Source of the DNA: Thioalkalivibrio sp. | GTDB lineage: Bacteria; Pseudomonadota; Gammaproteobacteria; Ectothiorhodospirales; Ectothiorhodospiraceae | Assembly (NCBI GenBank): GCA_018224485.1 | Contig: JAGTVE010000070.1 | Location: 1-7,307, forward strand | Direction of reading: 5' to 3' | DNA length: 7,307 nucleotides | Shown: piece after piece, positions 4,885 to 7,307 of the stretch | How the letters are laid out: each line of letters starts with the position of its first letter | Numbering within the stretch: the first letter of the stretch is position 1 | Translations under genes and position numbers: made by a program | The notes under the pieces: model-generated | Databases searched by the model: none | What the model saw: the letters and a program-made list of their open reading frames with translations, nothing else | Told to the model about the DNA's origin: nothing

Positions 4885-6117
4885 TCAGGCCGGGCGCTCG
4901 AGGATCGTCTGCATCAGGTCCACGCGCCCGTGGCGGAAGCCGACCTCGCAGTAGGCGAGGTAGTAGCGCCACATGCGCAGGAAGGCATCACCGTAGCCCA
5001 GTGCCTGAATGATGTCCGTGGAGCGGCGTACCTCCTCGAACCAGCGTCGCAGCGTGAGCGCGTAGTCCATCCCGAAGAAGTCCTGTTCCCGGCGCTCGAG
5101 ACCGACGGCCTCGGCCAGCGCATTGAATCGCGGCACCGGGGGCAGCATGCCGCCGGGGAAGATGTACAGCTGGATGAAGTCCGCATTCTCGCGGTAGCGC
5201 TCGAAGGCGGCCTCGTCGATGGTGATCACCTGCAGCGCGGCGCGCCCCCCGGGACGCAGGCAGTTGCGGACCTGCTTGAAATAGGTCGGCCACCACTCCT
5301 CGCCGACCGCCTCGAACATCTCGATCGACACCACGTGGTCGAAGCGCTCGTCGAGGTCGCGGTAGTCCTGCAGCCGCAGTTCCACCCGGTCGGACAGGCC
5401 GGCCCGCGCCACGCGTTCGCGGGCATAGTCGAGCTGTTCCTGCGACAGCGTGATGCCGGTGACCCGGTACCCCTGGCGGGCCGCCGCCTCGGCGAAGCCG
5501 CCCCAGCCGCAGCCGATCTCGAGGATGTGCGCCCCGGGTTCCGCGTCGAGCCGTTCCAGCAGGCGCTGGTACTTGCGCTGCTGCGCGGTCTCCAGCGCCT
5601 CGTCGCCCTTGCTGAACAGGGCCGAGGAGTAGGACATCGTGGTGTCCAGCCACTGCCGGTAGAACTCGTTGCCGAGGTCGTAGTGGAAGCGGATGTTCGC
5701 GCGGCTGCCGCGCCGGCTGTTGCGGCGCATGCGGTGTCGCAGGCGGTCCAGCTGACGCTGCCAGGCCGGGCGCCTGGCGAGGTCGCTCAGCGGCCCTTCG
5801 TTGTCCATGGAGAACTGGAGCAGGGCCTGCAGGTCCGGCGTGTTCCAGTCGCCGGCGATGTAGCCTTCCGCGAAGCCGATCTCCCCCCGGCGCAGCAGGC
5901 GCAGCAGCGCGCGCCACGGGTGGCGGACGTGCCAGACCGCCTCACTTCCGGGCAGGTTGCCGCGCAGCACGATGCGGCTGCCGGCGGCGTCGATCAGGGT
6001 CAGCTGCCCGCGCTCACTGGCCTTGAGCGCCCGCGCGATCCAACGCAGCGGCAATGCGGGTCGGGACGATCCGGCGGTGGTGTCGCCGGAGGTGAAGGAA
6101 CGGGGTTCGGCTGACAT
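4885..6117 (-). CDS. Cfa-like SAM-dependent fatty-acyl methyltransferase (CMAS family) with altered bicarbonate site
   Basis: 410 aa. Members of this family add a one-carbon unit from S-adenosylmethionine across the double bond of unsaturated acyl chains in membrane phospholipids. The N-terminal lipid-binding part has GFAEGYIAGDW (81-91). The methyltransferase core has FHYDLGNEFY (144-153), the SAM loop ILEIGCGWGGF (198-208), GITLSQEQ (221-228), LQDYRDL (249-255), MFEAVG (267-272), YIFPGGMLP (318-326) and FGMDY (348-352). Against E. coli Cfa, recalled from memory, Glu239 is kept (E269), Ile268 (I298) and Tyr317 (Y352), but catalytic-site Cys139 is Ser (S165) and His266 is Gln (Q296). The frame is open far upstream, but AGGAGGT at 6124-6130 and the TGATG overlap with DUF1365 fix the start at 6115-6117. 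Cyclopropane synthase is possible; a methyl-branching enzyme of the UfaM/TmsB kind is the alternative, favoured by the flavoprotein in the operon. Confidence 0.9.
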   Translation of the reverse strand: MSAEPRSFTSGDTTAGSSRPALPLRWIARALKASERGQLTLIDAAGSRIVLRGNLPGSEAVWHVRHPWRALLRLLRRGEIGFAEGYIAGDWNTPDLQALLQFSMDNEGPLSDLARRPAWQRQLDRLRHRMRRNSRRGSRANIRFHYDLGNEFYRQWLDTTMSYSSALFSKGDEALETAQQRKYQRLLERLDAEPGAHILEIGCGWGGFAEAAARQGYRVTGITLSQEQLDYARERVARAGLSDRVELRLQDYRDLDERFDHVVSIEMFEAVGEEWWPTYFKQVRNCLRPGGRAALQVITIDEAAFERYRENADFIQLYIFPGGMLPPVPRFNALAEAVGLERREQDFFGMDYALTLRRWFEEVRRSTDIIQALGYGDAFLRMWRYYLAYCEVGFRHGRVDLMQTILERPA

Positions 6118-6878
6118 CAGCTGACCTCCTGTACGGGGGGTTCGGGTTTGCGGTGGAATCGGCCGCCGCGCAGCCAGATCTTCAGGGCCTGCCAGTGGAT
6201 CAGCACCATCACCTTCGCGGTGGCCCAGGGCATGGTAAGCAGGATACGAAGCAGCTTGCCATCCGTGAAGTCGAGCGCCCGGCCGGACTGGCTCGCCACC
6301 AGCATCAGCTCGTCGTCCTCGAACTCCCGGATCGCGACGCCCAGGCGCGGGCCCGGCTCGTCCAGCCGGAAGACGTAGCGCGGTCTCATGTCGATGAACG
6401 GGGACACGTGAAACTGCTTGGGTTTCTCTCCCTTTACCGGCCACGGGGTGTCTCCCGTGCCGGCAGGGAGCAGGTAGTGGTGATGCTCGCCGAAGGTGTT
6501 GCGCACCTCCAGCAGCACGGCGAGGGGCCGGCCGTCGCGGTGTTCGCAGTACCAGACGCTGAGGGGGTTGAAGGCGTACCCGAGGATCCGCGGCATCGCC
6601 AGCAGGCGGATGCGGCCTCCCTCGAGATCGATCCCATGTTCCGCCAGCCGGGCCTCGACCCAGGGACGCCAGGGCGAACCGTCGCGGCGGCCGTGGTCCC
6701 GGGTGTGCAGGCTGAACAGGTTGAAGCGGTTCAGCGAGAACCAGCGCGAGCCGCGCGCCACCGCGTCGAGCCGATCGATGTCGAAGAGCGCGCTGTAGAT
6801 CCGGTACCGGAACCGGTAGGCCACCGGGAAGAAGCGCTGGTGCATCACCCGGCAGGAGTAGAGCAGGGCATCGCTCAT
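6117..6878 (-). CDS. DUF1365 family protein
   Basis: 253 aa, the usual family length. Conserved stretches are in order: CRVMHQRFFPV (9-19) with YRFRYRIY (21-28), FNLFSLHTRDHG (52-63), MPRILGYAFNPLSVWYC (95-111), EVRNTFGEHHHYLL (124-137), KQFHVSPF (154-161), and a hydrophobic-basic C-terminal helix, TMPWATAKVMVLIHWQALK (215-233), that could touch the membrane. The biochemical role is unsettled, but the gene is almost always found between a flavin amine-oxidase-like gene and a Cfa-like gene, so an acyl-chain modification role is inferred. The start at 6876-6878 is chosen over an upstream in-frame ATG because family similarity begins here and TGATG couples it to the flavoprotein stop. The upstream ribosome site is weak. 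It overlaps the methyltransferase start by one base at its own end. Confidence 0.9.
   Translation of the reverse strand: MSDALLYSCRVMHQRFFPVAYRFRYRIYSALFDIDRLDAVARGSRWFSLNRFNLFSLHTRDHGRRDGSPWRPWVEARLAEHGIDLEGGRIRLLAMPRILGYAFNPLSVWYCEHRDGRPLAVLLEVRNTFGEHHHYLLPAGTGDTPWPVKGEKPKQFHVSPFIDMRPRYVFRLDEPGPRLGVAIREFEDDELMLVASQSGRALDFTDGKLLRILLTMPWATAKVMVLIHWQALKIWLRGGRFHRKPEPPVQEVS
6124..6130 (-). promoter_or_regulatory. Strong ribosome binding site for the Cfa-like gene
   Basis: AGGAGGT on the minus strand, 6 bases before the ATG at 6115-6117, inside the last codons of DUF1365. It decides the methyltransferase start against the much longer open frame that continues to 7095. Confidence 0.8.
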
Positions 6879-7307
6879 CACGCGGCCGCCGCGGTTTCCT
6901 GCTCGGTGACGGGCGTGACCGGGATATCGGGGGCGTCTTCCCACGGTGCGGCACAACCGAGCCGGCGGGCCACCTCGACCGCGGAACGCATGCCGTCCTC
7001 GTGGAAGCCGAAGCCGGTCCAGGCGCCGGCGATGTAGACGCCGTTCTCTCCCTGGATGCCGGGGAGCCGGGCCTGGGCCTCCACCGCGGCGGCATCCATC
7101 ACCGGGTGGCGCCAGTGGTATTCACCGAGCACGGTGGTCGGATGCGGTTCGCGCCAGGGATTCAGGCTGATCACGTAGTCCTGGCGGCGGTCCAGGCGGT
7201 GCAGGCTGTTCATGTAGTAGGAGACGGAGACGCGCTGGTCGTCCAGGCCCTGGCGCTGCGTCAGGTAGTTCCACGAGGCCCACACGCGCCGGGATGCGGG
7301 CATCAGC
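6878..7307 (-). CDS. FAD-dependent amine-oxidase-like oxidoreductase, C-terminal part
   Basis: The last 142 residues are present; the N-terminal FAD-binding GxGxxG region lies beyond the right edge. The visible part matches the flavin amine-oxidase-like proteins (COG2907-type, about 420-450 aa) found beside DUF1365 and Cfa-like genes. It has RRVWASWNY, then SVSYYMNSLHRL, YVISLNP, and the C-terminal FAD-contact signature YIAGAWTGFGFHEDGMRSA followed by a helix ending VARRLG. A low-complexity acidic/Ala tail (about 20 residues) ends the protein. In this setting it probably oxidises or desaturates acyl chains together with the methyltransferase; that role is inferred. Its stop codon overlaps the DUF1365 start (TGATG). 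It is the most upstream gene visible, so the operon promoter is outside the window. Confidence 0.88.
   Translation of the reverse strand, partial: LMPASRRVWASWNYLTQRQGLDDQRVSVSYYMNSLHRLDRRQDYVISLNPWREPHPTTVLGEYHWRHPVMDAAAVEAQARLPGIQGENGVYIAGAWTGFGFHEDGMRSAVEVARRLGCAAPWEDAPDIPVTPVTEQETAAAA

Noticed and set aside
3639..5012. Plus-strand 457-codon open frame opposite the transporter
   Set aside because: It is antisense to a clear membrane protein; its Gln/Gly/Glu-rich composition is what GC-rich codons give on the opposite strand.
4873..6114. Plus-strand 413-codon open frame opposite the methyltransferase
   Set aside because: It has no domain-like pattern and mirrors codon bias of the conserved minus-strand gene.
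6879..6956. 26-residue N-terminal extension of DUF1365
   Set aside because: The extra Arg-rich residues match no family member I recall and lie inside the flavoprotein gene; the TGATG junction gives the natural start.
6118..7095. N-terminal extension of the Cfa-like frame to 736 residues
   Set aside because: It overlaps DUF1365 and the flavoprotein, both of which have intact family motifs in another frame; the Shine-Dalgarno at 6124-6130 sets the start.
1..7307. CRISPR arrays, tRNA or rRNA genes, transposase genes
   Set aside because: No regularly spaced direct repeats, cloverleaf sequence, rRNA stretch or transposase motif was seen on either strand.

Overview
The window is GC-rich bacterial chromosome with dense, mostly minus-strand genes, short gaps and translationally coupled starts. 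Protein similarity recalled from memory (fused GNAT-type proteins, the Cfa/DUF1365/flavoprotein cassette, DUF2237) fits a gammaproteobacterium, perhaps a halophilic or purple-sulfur-type lineage (Ectothiorhodospiraceae/Chromatiales-like). That placement is inference; no rRNA or tRNA gene is present to anchor it.

Layout. (1) 1-294, minus: N-terminus of a medium-chain dehydrogenase/quinone oxidoreductase that runs off the left edge. (2) 422-817, minus: complete DUF2237 protein. (3) 856-1150: a non-coding, AT-richer island that forms one long imperfect inverted repeat with 27-bp ends, MITE/REP-like, between two divergent genes and carrying outward promoter-like sequences at both ends. (4) 1209-1670, plus: a small Sel1-repeat protein, the only confident plus-strand gene. 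(5) 1803-2777, minus: a GNAT acetyltransferase and, in the same reading frame after two stop codons, a protein matching the C-terminal domain to which such GNATs are often fused. A sigma70-like promoter lies upstream at 2872-2899. (6) 2950-7307, minus: a five-gene operon, transcribed right to left: flavin-dependent oxidoreductase (C-terminal part only), DUF1365 protein, Cfa-like SAM methyltransferase, MelB/GPH-type transporter, and an exported chalcone-isomerase-like protein. Every junction overlaps or is separated by one base.

How the genes may work together. The flavoprotein, DUF1365 and Cfa-like genes form a recurring bacterial set tied to modification of unsaturated acyl chains of membrane lipids. 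The methyltransferase here keeps the SAM-binding site and two of the bicarbonate-site residues of cyclopropane synthases, but the Cys and His positions are Ser and Gln. With a redox flavoprotein next door, a product other than a simple cyclopropane (a methyl-branched or further oxidised acyl chain) is plausible. The transporter and the exported CHI-like protein suggest that part of the pathway acts at or beyond the inner membrane. This last step is inference.

The most noteworthy observations are the altered methyltransferase active site in its cassette, the inverted-repeat element at 856-1150, and the in-frame split of a normally fused GNAT protein.
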